Source: JAAYAY01 sp964429355
GTDB lineage: Bacteria; Planctomycetota; Planctomycetia; Pirellulales; Thermoguttaceae
NCBI GenBank assembly: GCA_964429355.1
Contig: CAYSCH010000161.1
Location: 1 to 19,304, forward strand
Direction of reading: 5' to 3'
Length of the DNA: 19,304 nucleotides
Notes under the pieces: generated by a model
Seen by the model: only the letters and a program-made list of their open reading frames with translations
Told to the model about the DNA's origin: nothing
The model's database searches: none
Shown here: piece after piece, positions 6,436 through 13,843 of the stretch
How the letters are laid out: every line of letters begins with the position of its first letter
Numbering within the stretch: the stretch's first letter is position 1
Program-made: the position numbers and the translations under genes

Positions 6436-7104
6436 TCAGAAGGCCGGTTCGCAGATCCCGCCCTCGGGCAGCAGTTCCTTCAACGGGCAGGCCTCACACT
6501 TCGGCGTCTTGCCGCAGTGGAGATGGCCTACTCGCACAAGCAGGGCGTGGAACTCGTTGTAGAGGGCAACGTCCTGCTCCAGTTGGCTCTCAAAGGCGTC
6601 CTTGATTTCATAATATTCCGCCTCGTAGCCGATCCACCCGTGCCGTGCGAGCACCCGATGGGTGTAGGTGTCGACAACGAAAGTCGGCAACCCGCCGGCG
6701 TAGAGCAGAATCGAGTCGGCCGTTTCCGGTCCGATGCCATTCAGGGAGAGAAGTTCTTCGCGGAGCCCGCTCAGGTTCGACGAAAACATGGTATCCAGGT
6801 CGCCGTCGTAGCGATCGATGACGAAACGGACCAGATGCAGCAATCGCTTCGTCTTCAACCGATAATACCCGGCCGGCCGGATCAGCTCCTGGAGTTGCTC
6901 CGCGTCGACCTGGGCCAAGGCATGGGGATCGAGCAGTCCGGCATCCGCCAGGTTTCGGATCGCCTTTTCCACGTTCTTCCAGGCCGTGTTTTGAACGAGG
7001 ATCGCCCCCACCATAATCTCGAAGGGCGAATCTCCAGGCCACCAGTTCTGGGGTCCGTAGGCGGCGAGCAGGCGGTTACAAACGTCAACAAGCGAGATGG
7101 ACAT
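6436..7104 (-). CDS. HhH-GPD DNA glycosylase (endonuclease III superfamily, MagIII-like)
   Basis: This encodes 222 residues, the usual size for the family. The hairpin-helix-hairpin LNGIGPETADSILLYA (121-136) and VVDTYTHRV (143-151) give the catalytic Asp145. In endonuclease III the position of Glu127 is the Lys used for the lyase reaction (GVGRKTA); here, as I recall for H. pylori MagIII (GIGKETAD), it is not Lys, which predicts a monofunctional glycosylase removing alkylated bases. C-terminal cysteines are Cys197, Cys203, Cys206 and Cys218, spacing C-x5-C-x2-C-x11-C, versus C-x6-C-x2-C-x5-C for the classical [4Fe-4S] loop, so cluster binding is possible but atypical. Start ATG at 7104 gives a normal family N-terminus; the ribosome-binding site is weak. 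It acts in cytoplasmic base excision repair. Substrate is inferred. Confidence 0.85.
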   Translation of the reverse strand: MSISLVDVCNRLLAAYGPQNWWPGDSPFEIMVGAILVQNTAWKNVEKAIRNLADAGLLDPHALAQVDAEQLQELIRPAGYYRLKTKRLLHLVRFVIDRYDGDLDTMFSSNLSGLREELLSLNGIGPETADSILLYAGGLPTFVVDTYTHRVLARHGWIGYEAEYYEIKDAFESQLEQDVALYNEFHALLVRVGHLHCGKTPKCEACPLKELLPEGGICEPAF

Positions 7105-7465
7105 TGGCAGTGCGTCTCAAACAACCGCGTCAATGGAAGGATACAGTCCTGACCCTCCCTGCATCCTACATAGATCCGCGACTTGCCGGGAGCAGGCCAT
7201 TTCAGCTCGAGCGGTAGCTCGCGACCAACCTTCGGTCGGTGCCCGCTCACCGGCCCTGCCGTCATGTGCAATAGTCTATGCATCGCAGATTGCCTTGTTT
7301 GCCTAGATGCTCTACGGCGATTCAAGCTTACGGCCAGCGTCAGTCGAAACTAAGGAAGAGGCAGAGTAGCCGTTTCCCAAGCGGCTGGCCATTTGCGAAG
7401 CGATCGGGCATGAAACGACCGTCATGCCCCCAGGAGCGCCCACCGGGACGGGAAGAGTCCAAGCG
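7105..7465. other. Divergent spacer between the glycosylase and CPBP genes
   Basis: This stretch of 361 bases contains dispersed repeat copy B (7173-7268) and otherwise no recognisable gene or strong promoter. Short open frames across it lack motifs. An alternative upstream ATG for the CPBP gene at 7424 lies in it but has no better ribosome-binding site. Confidence 0.5.
7173..7268. repeat. Dispersed hairpin repeat, copy B
   Basis: This is the partner of 1003-1076. The first 49 bases match copy A with a handful of changes, including the identical hairpin CGAGC-GGTA-GCTCG (7208-7221). Copy B then has an extra segment with a second small inverted pair CGACC (7222-7226) / GGTCG (7234-7238), before both rejoin at CGGCCCTGCCG. 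It lies upstream of the glycosylase and CPBP genes. Confidence 0.65.
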
Positions 7466-8242
7466 ATGAGCCAAACGGATGTTTCCTACCAGCGATATGC
7501 GTCCCTCGACGACAGCTACTGGATCCAGTCCCGGCAACCGCTGACTTCGTTGGCGTTCATTACGCCGCTCCTGGTGCTTTACGAATTGGGCGTGTTGATT
7601 CTGGGCCCCCACGCCGTTCGCAATGGGGCCGATGTCTGGCTTCGCCAATTCTTCGAGGTCGCCGGTTTCGGACAATACTTTCTCCTGCCGGTCCTTTGCG
7701 TCTGCATTCTCCTCGGCTGGCACTACACGACACGCCAGCCCTGGGACGTGTCCAGTCGCGTGTTGCAGAGCATGGCCTGCGAGTGTATCATCCTGGCGCT
7801 GGTTCTGCGCGTCATCCTCCACATCCAGTCCTCGTTTTTTGACCCGGCCCTGTTCACGCCGGCCCAGGTCCCCGCTGCAATCTCGTCCGATTCGCAAGAC
7901 ACTTTCCGCCGTCTGGTCGGTTTTCTGGGCGCCGGCGTGTATGAAGAATTGCTCTTTCGCCTGATCCTCCTCTCATCCATCGCTTGGTTTCTCCGGCGAA
8001 TGGATGCGACTCCCGCGGTCAGCTTTGCGATCGCTGCAGTCGGCACCAGTCTGTTTTTTGCCGGCGCTCACTACATCGGGCCCCATGCGGAGCCCTTTCA
8101 CTGGCAGAGCCAGTGGTTTTGGTTCACCTTTCTCTTTCGCTCCCTGGCCGGCATCTTCTTCAGCGTTCTGTTCGTGCTCAGAGGCTTCGGGATTGCTGCC
8201 GGAGCTCATGCCGGTTACGACATTCTCGTGGGGCTGTTCTGA
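7466..8242 (+). CDS. CPBP-family intramembrane metalloprotease
   Basis: This encodes 258 residues with about six to seven hydrophobic helices (roughly 28-46, 71-84, 100-119, 150-175, 184-203, 219-239, 243-258). The CPBP/Abi motifs are all present: YEELLFR (159-165) gives Glu160, Glu161 and Arg165; FFAGAHY (197-203) gives His202; and GAHAGYDI (246-253) gives His248 with Asp252 where Asn is common. These residues would bind and activate zinc for proteolysis within the inner membrane, as in type II CAAX prenyl protease relatives. Bacterial members mature peptides or regulate signalling; no substrate is visible nearby. GGAAGAG at 7451-7457 is eight bases from the ATG at 7466, preferred over the in-frame ATG at 7424. 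Followed by a long spacer, so probably monocistronic. Confidence 0.88.
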   Translation: MSQTDVSYQRYASLDDSYWIQSRQPLTSLAFITPLLVLYELGVLILGPHAVRNGADVWLRQFFEVAGFGQYFLLPVLCVCILLGWHYTTRQPWDVSSRVLQSMACECIILALVLRVILHIQSSFFDPALFTPAQVPAAISSDSQDTFRRLVGFLGAGVYEELLFRLILLSSIAWFLRRMDATPAVSFAIAAVGTSLFFAGAHYIGPHAEPFHWQSQWFWFTFLFRSLAGIFFSVLFVLRGFGIAAGAHAGYDILVGLF

Positions 8243-8551
8243 TAGTCCCTCAACAAATGTCTGTCCGGTGTTTGTTGGCGGAACATTACCGCGGATCGCG
8301 ATAGCTGCCGTGATATTGCGGCGGTCTCTACTGAGCCATCCTGACGGGTTCGCAGGGTGCATGACAACGGGCTTCCGGCACGTTGGCCCTACCGGCACCA
8401 GCGCCGATGCTAGCATCACCGGAGCAAGTGGAATGGCTGTTGTCAAGAGCGAATTCTTGAAGCCTTCCAGTCAGGATCGTTGAACGCAAATCTGCAAAAA
8501 TGTCCGGAAATACGCCCTCCGATCGCCGATCTGCCATACGGCGATATGCGA

Positions 8552-8582
8552 TCCGCGTGCCAGAACGCGGAGTGATTTTTTT
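8552..8582 (+). terminator. Possible rho-independent terminator
   Basis: CCGCGT (8553-8558) pairs with ACGCGG (8565-8570) around a six-base loop, extended by a T-A pair at 8552/8571. A run of seven T (8576-8582) follows after four bases. The stem is GC-rich but the T run is not immediately adjacent, and it lies about 310 bases beyond the CPBP stop codon, so it is a moderate candidate only. Confidence 0.4.
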
Positions 8583-8608
8583 CGTGCGAAGGCTTTCCAA
8601 ACCGCCCT

Positions 8609-8637
8609 TTGTATTTCCTTTGCAACGGGCTTATAAT
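8609..8637 (+). promoter_or_regulatory. Sigma70-type promoter for the DUF2617-like gene
   Basis: A perfect TATAAT (8632-8637) is preceded after 17 bases by TTGTAT (8609-8614), a weak -35 retaining TTG. Transcription would begin near 8644, at the foot of the strong hairpin 8643-8665, and run to the GTG start at 8712. Confidence 0.55.
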
Positions 8638-8642
8638 GCGCC

Positions 8643-8665
8643 CGTGCGGCAAAGATTGCCGCACG
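8643..8665 (+). promoter_or_regulatory. Perfect 10-bp hairpin at the 5' end of the leader
   Basis: CGTGCGGCAA (8643-8652) pairs perfectly with TTGCCGCACG (8656-8665) around the loop AGA. It begins five bases after the candidate -10 box, so it is either an operator for a dimeric regulator or a 5'-terminal stem of the mRNA. CTTTT follows at 8668, too weak a T run for a convincing terminator. Confidence 0.5.
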
Positions 8666-8711
8666 CACTTTTCGATGGAATGTCGGTCTTCACAGGGAAG
8701 GAATCGCAACC

Positions 8712-9287
8712 GTGCTCACCGTTCGACCAAAGGTCGCTGAACTGGTCTTTCAGCTTTATGGACGGCCGTTGCATCCCGAGTTGTTCGAAGTTCATTCCAA
8801 ACGATCCGTCAAGCGAGGCGACTACGAAGCCCGCATCGAGATCACCACCGCCGGACATGTCATTCAGTGGCGTTGCGGCGGACTCACGCTCACCGAAGTG
8901 GCAACCAGCGCCCATCATCCCTTGCCAAAACGGCGGCGCCTGTTGTCCTACCGCCTCAAGGGGCACCGTGCCGACTATGTGGAATGCCGCGGAGGCGTTC
9001 GCTACCAGGTCAACTTCTCTTGCGAAACACTGGAACCGGAAATCTACTGGGCCTATCAGCAGGAACTCTCCCACGACGGCGAGAGGGAAGGCATGCTCTA
9101 CCGTTTCGATTCCAGCGGGCGGCTGGCCCTCGGAGCCATCAGCTACGTCAGCATCGCCACCCGAAGCCACAGTTTCTCTGTCCAGGCATTTCACACCTTC
9201 CCCGACGATTACGCCGTCGTCAAAACCCAGTCGCTGATCGAGTTGCCCTCGCCAAACAGGAAAACCTGCAACACTCCAACCAAGTGA
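8712..9287 (+). CDS. DUF2617-like protein
   Basis: This encodes 191 residues starting at GTG 8712, preceded at nine bases by the strong purine run AGGGAAGGAA (8694-8703). The sequence, beginning LTVRPKVAELVFQLYGRPLH and including ITTAGHVIQWRCGGLTLTEV, resembles the DUF2617 family found in Planctomycetes and some other phyla; I rely on memory and cannot verify the match. It is a soluble alpha/beta-looking protein without signal peptide or membrane segment, with a basic patch KRRRLLSYRLKGHR (93-106). No catalytic motif is evident and no function is known to me. It appears to be transcribed alone from the promoter at 8609-8637. The last 15 residues (NRKTCNTPTK region) look unconserved. Confidence 0.7.
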   Translation: MLTVRPKVAELVFQLYGRPLHPELFEVHSKRSVKRGDYEARIEITTAGHVIQWRCGGLTLTEVATSAHHPLPKRRRLLSYRLKGHRADYVECRGGVRYQVNFSCETLEPEIYWAYQQELSHDGEREGMLYRFDSSGRLALGAISYVSIATRSHSFSVQAFHTFPDDYAVVKTQSLIELPSPNRKTCNTPTK

Positions 9288-9803
9288 AGTACTTGGAAAC
9301 GTCGCGGCCGAACCTCGGTCGACTGCGAACACGCCCAGATGCGCCAGTTCGCTTTTCCAGTTCAAACCGCGTTGCCCGCCTTCCGGCCGGCGGTCCTGCC
9401 ACGTCAGATCGCTGAACAGGCACAAAACTCTCAATCGACTCGCCCTTGGGCCACACGGCCCGATAGCAGGCCGTGAAATGTGTCGCTCCATCCCCCGAGT
9501 GCGTCTCCCTCCGTCTCTTCCCTACCCCCCAACGGCAACCGACCCACACCTGTCTGCCACGCACCTCAATCCCGGCAAATCCGTTGTCCCTGAAAGAAAG
9601 GGAGACCTGTCCTCCGCTTCCTGTGGGCAACGACACCACCCTATGGGTGGCTCTTGCTTGCCCAGATGGTAGAATTCCAGGTACTGCCGCGCCGCCCCGA
9701 ATACCCCCGCAACCTCGGTCGCCAGATCTCCTTGCGGAGTTCCCGGAAGAACGTGCCACGATCGATGGTTCTATTAGCGGTCCAAACTCCTTGGAGGCAT
9801 GCC
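9288..9803. other. Gene-poor spacer with nested inverted repeats
   Basis: This stretch of 516 bases has no gene I can support. A minus-strand frame (9220-9759) crosses it without recognisable motifs and overlaps the end of the DUF2617-like gene. Two structured elements stand out: CACGGCC (9454-9460) / GGCCGTG (9469-9475), and a nested pair at 9624-9664, listed separately. Confidence 0.45.
9624..9664. repeat. Nested inverted repeat (two-stem hairpin)
   Basis: The outer stem TGGGCAA (9624-9630) pairs perfectly with TTGCCCA (9658-9664). The inner stem CCACCC (9636-9641) pairs perfectly with GGGTGG (9645-9650) around TAT. The element could be a structured RNA or a repeat unit; orientation is undetermined. 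It lies about 140 bases upstream of the small membrane-protein gene. Confidence 0.55.
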
Positions 9804-10172
9804 ATGCTTCTCCTGCTCGCTCAAGAAGTGCCGACTCCCCCGCAATCCAGTCCGACCATCATCTTGATCGCAATGGGGTTGATTGTTGTGCTGGCGATCA
9901 GTTTCGTCATGTGGTGCCTGATCCGGGCCAATGTGGCCCGGGCCTTCGCCCGGATCTTCGCCGTCCTGGCAATCGGAGCGGGCATTGGGGTGCTCACCTG
10001 GGGTATCTGCGCCCAGGCACTGGGCATGTCGATCCGCAGCCCCTTCGGCCTGGTCTACCTGGTTTCAGATCCGGTCGAGGCGATCGGCTGGGGCGCCGGA
10101 CTGCTGGCCGGCGGAATCACCGCCATGGTCCTCTCACTCGTAGGCGGCAACACCCGGCTGCCACCGATGTGA
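9804..10172 (+). CDS. Small membrane protein, three predicted helices, unknown function
   Basis: This encodes 122 residues. GGAGG at 9793-9797 lies six bases before the ATG at 9804, deciding this start over the in-frame ATG at 9654 and the out-of-frame ATG at 9799. Hydrophobic segments at about 18-40 (TIILIAMGLIVVLAISFVMW), 48-72 and 91-113 suggest three membrane helices; the middle and last are glycine-rich (AIGAGIG, GWGAGLLAGG). The N-terminus LLLLAQEVPTPP may lie outside or act as a short leader. No family is recognised. It converges on the regulator gene with only 46 bases between their stops. Confidence 0.6.
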   Translation: MLLLLAQEVPTPPQSSPTIILIAMGLIVVLAISFVMWCLIRANVARAFARIFAVLAIGAGIGVLTWGICAQALGMSIRSPFGLVYLVSDPVEAIGWGAGLLAGGITAMVLSLVGGNTRLPPM

Positions 10173-10218
10173 GCGGCACGAGCAAGACGATCGACGGGCA
10201 TCCGTGATCGCCTGGCGG

Positions 10219-11361
10219 CTATCCGCGAGCCCGGTTGCGATATTCGATGGGCCAGCACCCGATCTGGCGGTAAAAGGCGCGGCTGAAGGATGCTGCCGTA
10301 CGAAACCCGCACGCTCCGGCAATCCGGGCCACCGTTTGGAGGCTCTCAGAGAGCAGGGCACATGCCTTCTGCATCCGTGCCGAGGTGAGTTCCTCGTGGA
10401 CCGACCGGCCCAGTGCCGTGACGAATCGGCGATCGAGCGTGCGGCGTGAGACGCCCAGGGCTCGGGCTACGTGCTCCACCCCGATCGCCTCGCCCGCGTG
10501 TTGCCGAACGTAGCGGACGGCCGACTCGATCAACCGATCCTGCACGGCCACCAGTTCCGTCGAGCCTCGCATCGTCACGCCGGTGGGCGCAATCTGCCGT
10601 CTCGGGTTCTCGATCGGCTCCGCCCGCATCGCCCGGTCCAGGATGTCGGCCGCCTCAAAACCGATCCGCTCGGCGGGCACGTTGATGCTCGACAGCGGCG
10701 GCCAGGTCAGCTTCGAGATCAGATCGTCGTTGCCGATTCCCAGCACGGCCACCGTTTCGGGAACCGGCAGATTCGACCAGCGAGAAGCAGTGAGCACGCG
10801 CTCCGCCAGCTTGTCGTCGAAAGTCAGCACTCCCACCGGTTTCGGCAGCGATTCCAGCCACTTCATCAGCGGCTTCATCTGCGATTCCCCTTCGGCAACG
10901 CCCTGCGAGAAGCTGATCAGGCCGAACCCCGATTGCTGAAGGTACCCGCCGAAATGGGTCCGGCGTTCCTCCGAGGCACGTTTCCCGCGCACACCGCAAT
11001 AGGCGAAATGCTTCAGCCCGAGATGCGTCAGCGACTCGGCCGCCAGGCGGCCCACCTCGCCGTTGTCGAGCGAGAGCGACATGGGCACGTCGACTTCCGA
11101 AATGGCCGTGTCGACCAGCGGCACCGACAGACGCCGCGCCGCCTCGAGCAACGCCTCATCGGCAATGTAGGCGATGATCCCGTCCGGACGCAGCTTGATC
11201 ACCTCCCTGGCGGCCTCCTGCCCCCGGCGGCGCACCAGCATCATCCGCCAGGCCTTTTCCCGGGCATAGCGGGCCACCCCGTGAAGGCGGCGACGCCCGG
11301 CACCGTCGCGGGTGTCGATGCAGACAGCGGCAAATTTCGGCGCGTGCCTCGAACCGGTCAT
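10219..11361 (-). CDS. XylR-type transcriptional regulator (sugar-binding domain plus AraC HTH)
   Basis: This encodes 380 residues, close to the ~390 of E. coli XylR. Residues about 9-265 form a LacI/periplasmic-binding-type ligand domain (DGIIAYIADEALLEAA, LSLDNGEVGRLAAESLTHLG, LTFDDKLAERVL, VAVLGIGNDDL). Residues about 274-380 form an AraC-type DNA-binding domain with two helix-turn-helix units, VEHVARALGVSRRTLDRRF (295-313) and VARIAGACGFRTAASFSRAF (344-363). Such proteins activate or repress sugar-use operons on binding a sugar. It is divergent from the glycosidase/transporter genes starting at 11550, so that operon is its likely target. The ligand is unknown; xylose is not implied. A GGGA precedes the ATG at 11361. 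A phased direct repeat in the intergenic region is a candidate site. Confidence 0.9.
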   Translation of the reverse strand: MTGSRHAPKFAAVCIDTRDGAGRRRLHGVARYAREKAWRMMLVRRRGQEAAREVIKLRPDGIIAYIADEALLEAARRLSVPLVDTAISEVDVPMSLSLDNGEVGRLAAESLTHLGLKHFAYCGVRGKRASEERRTHFGGYLQQSGFGLISFSQGVAEGESQMKPLMKWLESLPKPVGVLTFDDKLAERVLTASRWSNLPVPETVAVLGIGNDDLISKLTWPPLSSINVPAERIGFEAADILDRAMRAEPIENPRRQIAPTGVTMRGSTELVAVQDRLIESAVRYVRQHAGEAIGVEHVARALGVSRRTLDRRFVTALGRSVHEELTSARMQKACALLSESLQTVARIAGACGFRTAASFSRAFYRQIGCWPIEYRNRARG

Positions 11362-11397
11362 GAGCGTCCCGACAAGAGAATCGGTTTGTCTAAAACT

Positions 11398-11425
11398 ATC
11401 ATCTTAATGTCATTATAAGTCATTG
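11398..11425. promoter_or_regulatory. Candidate regulator site: three helically phased (G/A)TCAT repeats
   Basis: ATCAT (11398-11402), GTCATT (11409-11414) and GTCATT (11419-11424) are spaced 11 and 10 bases apart, one helical turn each, as expected for AraC-family contacts on one DNA face. On the minus strand a TATAAT (11412-11417) overlaps them, a possible -10 for the regulator gene without an evident -35. The binding role is inference. Confidence 0.4.
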
Positions 11426-11549
11426 CGGCCGCCGTCCGCTACAGGATAGACTGCAGACACCAAACCAAATCCAGGCCGTCCATCCCCATTGGTGGATCCA
11501 ACGGGTAGACTCTTTCTGTCCGGCGGTCCCAGCCAGAAGGTTCGAGCCC

Positions 11550-13718
11550 ATGTCCTGTCGCAACACGGTTCTGTTTGGATTAGCGCTGGTCTGGCTGTTT
11601 CTGCCAGGATTCACCTCCGGACCCGCGCTGGCCGGCCAACCGGCTCCCATCGAGTTGAAGACGGCGGCGGCCCGGCTCCTGGTCGATTTCCAGGGACGCC
11701 TGGCGATCGAGCCGGCCGACGCATCGTGCCCCGTACCGGCCCCTTTCCGAACGCCTCTGTGGGTGATTACCCTCGCGGAAGGAACCGACATCTTCCACCC
11801 GGGACCCCAGGCCACGGTCATCCAGCCAGAGCCGCCCCAGGTCTCGGCCACAAGCGACGGTGTCCGCTTGCTCTACGACGGGATTCGCCAGGGCGATGAG
11901 GTTCTCGACATCCGGCTCGACCTGACGATCACCGTCGCCGGCGACGAATTCCGTTTTGGAGGGACCATCATCAACAACTGCAAGGATCGGATCGTCACCG
12001 AATGGAAATATCCGACCCTTCTCGGAATCGAGGCCGCAAGAAACGCGCCGGAACATGTGGCTCCCGCGCTGCTCTGGCCGGACGGTCTGGGGCGGCGATT
12101 CCCCACTCGGGAATCTTTCGGTTCCCACCGGACGGCCGCTTATCCCGGTATCGCCGGCACGATGCAGTGGCTGGCCTTCACCCACGGCCAGGCCGGCCTC
12201 TACTTCGGCTGCCACGACGAACAGTGCCGCCCGAAGACCTTCGCCGCGGCCCGCAGCGGCGTCAACGCCGGCTACGACGTCTCGCTCCAGCATGCCCCCT
12301 ATTGTGCTCCCGGCGAACGTTGGGAGGCTCCGACTACCGTGCTGATGCCCTTCCGCGGCACGTGGCACGTGGCGGCAAGGCATTATCGCCAGTGGGGCGA
12401 GTCGTGGCTCGAAGCGATTCCCAAACCCCAATGGGCTCAGGACAGCACCGGCTGGCTGCTGGCGATCCTCAAGCAGCAGAACGGCGACCTGATGTGGGAC
12501 TACAGCAAGCTGGATCGCCTGGCCGATCTGGCCGATCAGCGCGGCCTCGACACCCTGGGCTTGTTCGGCTGGGCCCAGGGCGGCCACGATCGCTCCTATC
12601 CCGACTACATTCCCGATCCCAAAATGGGCGGCCCGGAAATCCTCAAACAATCGATCAAGAAGGTGCAGGATCGAGGGAAGCGAGTCATCCTCTACGCCAA
12701 CGGGCAGTTGATCGATTCGGCCACCGAGTTCTACCGCCTCCAGGGCGTCGAAACCATGGTGGCCGATCCGCGAGGGACGCCCGCCTTCCAGATGTACAAC
12801 AAGTTCAAAGCCACCTCGACGCCCATCTTCGTGACCGCCTGCACCGCCGCTCCCGCCTGGCAGGAACGCATGATGGCCCTGGCCCTGCAGGCCCACGAAC
12901 TAGGGGCCGACGGCATCCTCTTCGACCAACTCGGCGTCGTGGGGCCCAAGCAATGCTTCACCCAGTCGCACGGCCACAAGACACCCACCGACTCCGACGC
13001 GCGGTTCGAACTGCTCCGCAAGATTGCCCGTCACATGCAACAGCTCGATCCGCAGTTCATCATCATGACCGAGGGCGTGGTCGACGCCGAACAGGCCGAC
13101 GTGGCCTACTTCCACGGTTGCGGTCCCGGGTTCTTCTACTACGAACCCGGCCCGACGGAAACGCTCTTCGCCGAGATGTTCCGTTACACCTATCCAACCT
13201 TCACGGGCACGCAACGGGCCCCTAACCCGCTGTTGACGCGGAACCTCGCCAACTTCGCCTGCACCTTCGGCCTGCGCTTCGAGATCGAAAGCCGCTACAT
13301 GGCCGACGTGAAGTATCTGACGACCGACCAGGTTCCCACCCCGCAGGAATACGCCGACTGCAACTCGCCCCCCGACGTCTCGCTGGTGCAAACCGTTCCG
13401 CGCAAAGAGTCGGCCCAATACATGAACCAGGTCGCCGAACTTCGCAAGCAACACGCCGACTTGCTGCTTTCGGGACAATTCCGCGACGTGGAAGGCATCA
13501 CCGTGGAGGGCGAGGGGATCGTGGGTAAGGCCTTCGAGTCGGAACGGCAGGTGGGCGTCGTCCTCTGGAACCCGGGCGAAGAAGCCCGTGCGGCCAAGGT
13601 CAGTGTGGCGGGCTGCAAGTTCGCGGCGGCCTACGCACCCGAGTCTTCCGCCACGGTCGATCCCGACGCGGCGATCGGCCCGGAATCGATCTGCCTCCAG
13701 GTTTGGAACAAGCAGTAG
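11550..13718 (+). CDS. Secreted DUF6259-type glycoside-hydrolase-like protein
   Basis: This encodes 722 residues. Residues 1-28 are a Sec signal peptide (hydrophobic 7-20, possible cleavage after PALA). Residues about 30-290 look like a beta-rich, glycosidase-type N-terminal domain. Residues about 300-570 look like a TIM barrel: LGLFGWAQGGHDRSYPDYIP (337-356), a GG-x-x-x-LK turn, RVILYANGQLID, DGILFDQLG with Asp459, and IIMTEGVVD with Glu508. The tail (from about 640) is beta-rich. This arrangement resembles DUF6259, a family of predicted glycosidases related to endo-alpha-galactosidase-like barrels; I recall this rather than having searched it. Asp459 and Glu508 are the best catalytic candidates. 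AGAAGG precedes the ATG at 11550. First gene of the sugar locus; periplasmic or extracellular polysaccharide breakdown is inferred. Confidence 0.78.
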   Translation: MSCRNTVLFGLALVWLFLPGFTSGPALAGQPAPIELKTAAARLLVDFQGRLAIEPADASCPVPAPFRTPLWVITLAEGTDIFHPGPQATVIQPEPPQVSATSDGVRLLYDGIRQGDEVLDIRLDLTITVAGDEFRFGGTIINNCKDRIVTEWKYPTLLGIEAARNAPEHVAPALLWPDGLGRRFPTRESFGSHRTAAYPGIAGTMQWLAFTHGQAGLYFGCHDEQCRPKTFAAARSGVNAGYDVSLQHAPYCAPGERWEAPTTVLMPFRGTWHVAARHYRQWGESWLEAIPKPQWAQDSTGWLLAILKQQNGDLMWDYSKLDRLADLADQRGLDTLGLFGWAQGGHDRSYPDYIPDPKMGGPEILKQSIKKVQDRGKRVILYANGQLIDSATEFYRLQGVETMVADPRGTPAFQMYNKFKATSTPIFVTACTAAPAWQERMMALALQAHELGADGILFDQLGVVGPKQCFTQSHGHKTPTDSDARFELLRKIARHMQQLDPQFIIMTEGVVDAEQADVAYFHGCGPGFFYYEPGPTETLFAEMFRYTYPTFTGTQRAPNPLLTRNLANFACTFGLRFEIESRYMADVKYLTTDQVPTPQEYADCNSPPDVSLVQTVPRKESAQYMNQVAELRKQHADLLLSGQFRDVEGITVEGEGIVGKAFESERQVGVVLWNPGEEARAAKVSVAGCKFAAAYAPESSATVDPDAAIGPESICLQVWNKQ

Positions 13719-13746
13719 AATCCTGCAAGAATCCAGGAATAGTAGC

Positions 13747-13766
13747 CATCACGCTCCGCCGTGATG
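13747..13766. repeat. REP-like hairpin between the two glycosidase genes
   Basis: CATCACG (13747-13753) pairs perfectly with CGTGATG (13760-13766) around CTCCGC. It sits 29 bases after the first glycosidase stop with no T run, so it is more like an intergenic REP hairpin or mRNA-stabilising stem than a terminator. Confidence 0.5.
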
Positions 13767-13843
13767 AACGCCACATCCAAGCGAAAACGATTTCCGACCG
13801 TCACGCAAGGCGTACGGCAACCGAGAGCAACAGGAGATAAACC

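Larger units (their letters stand above)
8243..8711. other. Long spacer with terminator-like, promoter-like and hairpin elements
   Basis: This stretch of 469 bases contains no supported gene. A 40-codon frame at 8361-8483 exists but has no features. From 8521 on it holds inverted repeats, a terminator-like stem with a T run, a promoter-like pair and a strong hairpin, each listed separately. Those later elements probably belong to the downstream DUF2617-like gene. Confidence 0.5.

Noticed and set aside
8361..8483. A 40-codon frame after the CPBP gene.
   Set aside because: No convincing ribosome-binding site, hydrophobic pattern or motif; most likely chance.
9220..9759. A 179-codon minus-strand frame in the gene-poor spacer.
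   Set aside because: No recognisable domain and it overlaps the 3' end of the DUF2617-like gene; kept only as a possible decayed sequence in the spacer note.
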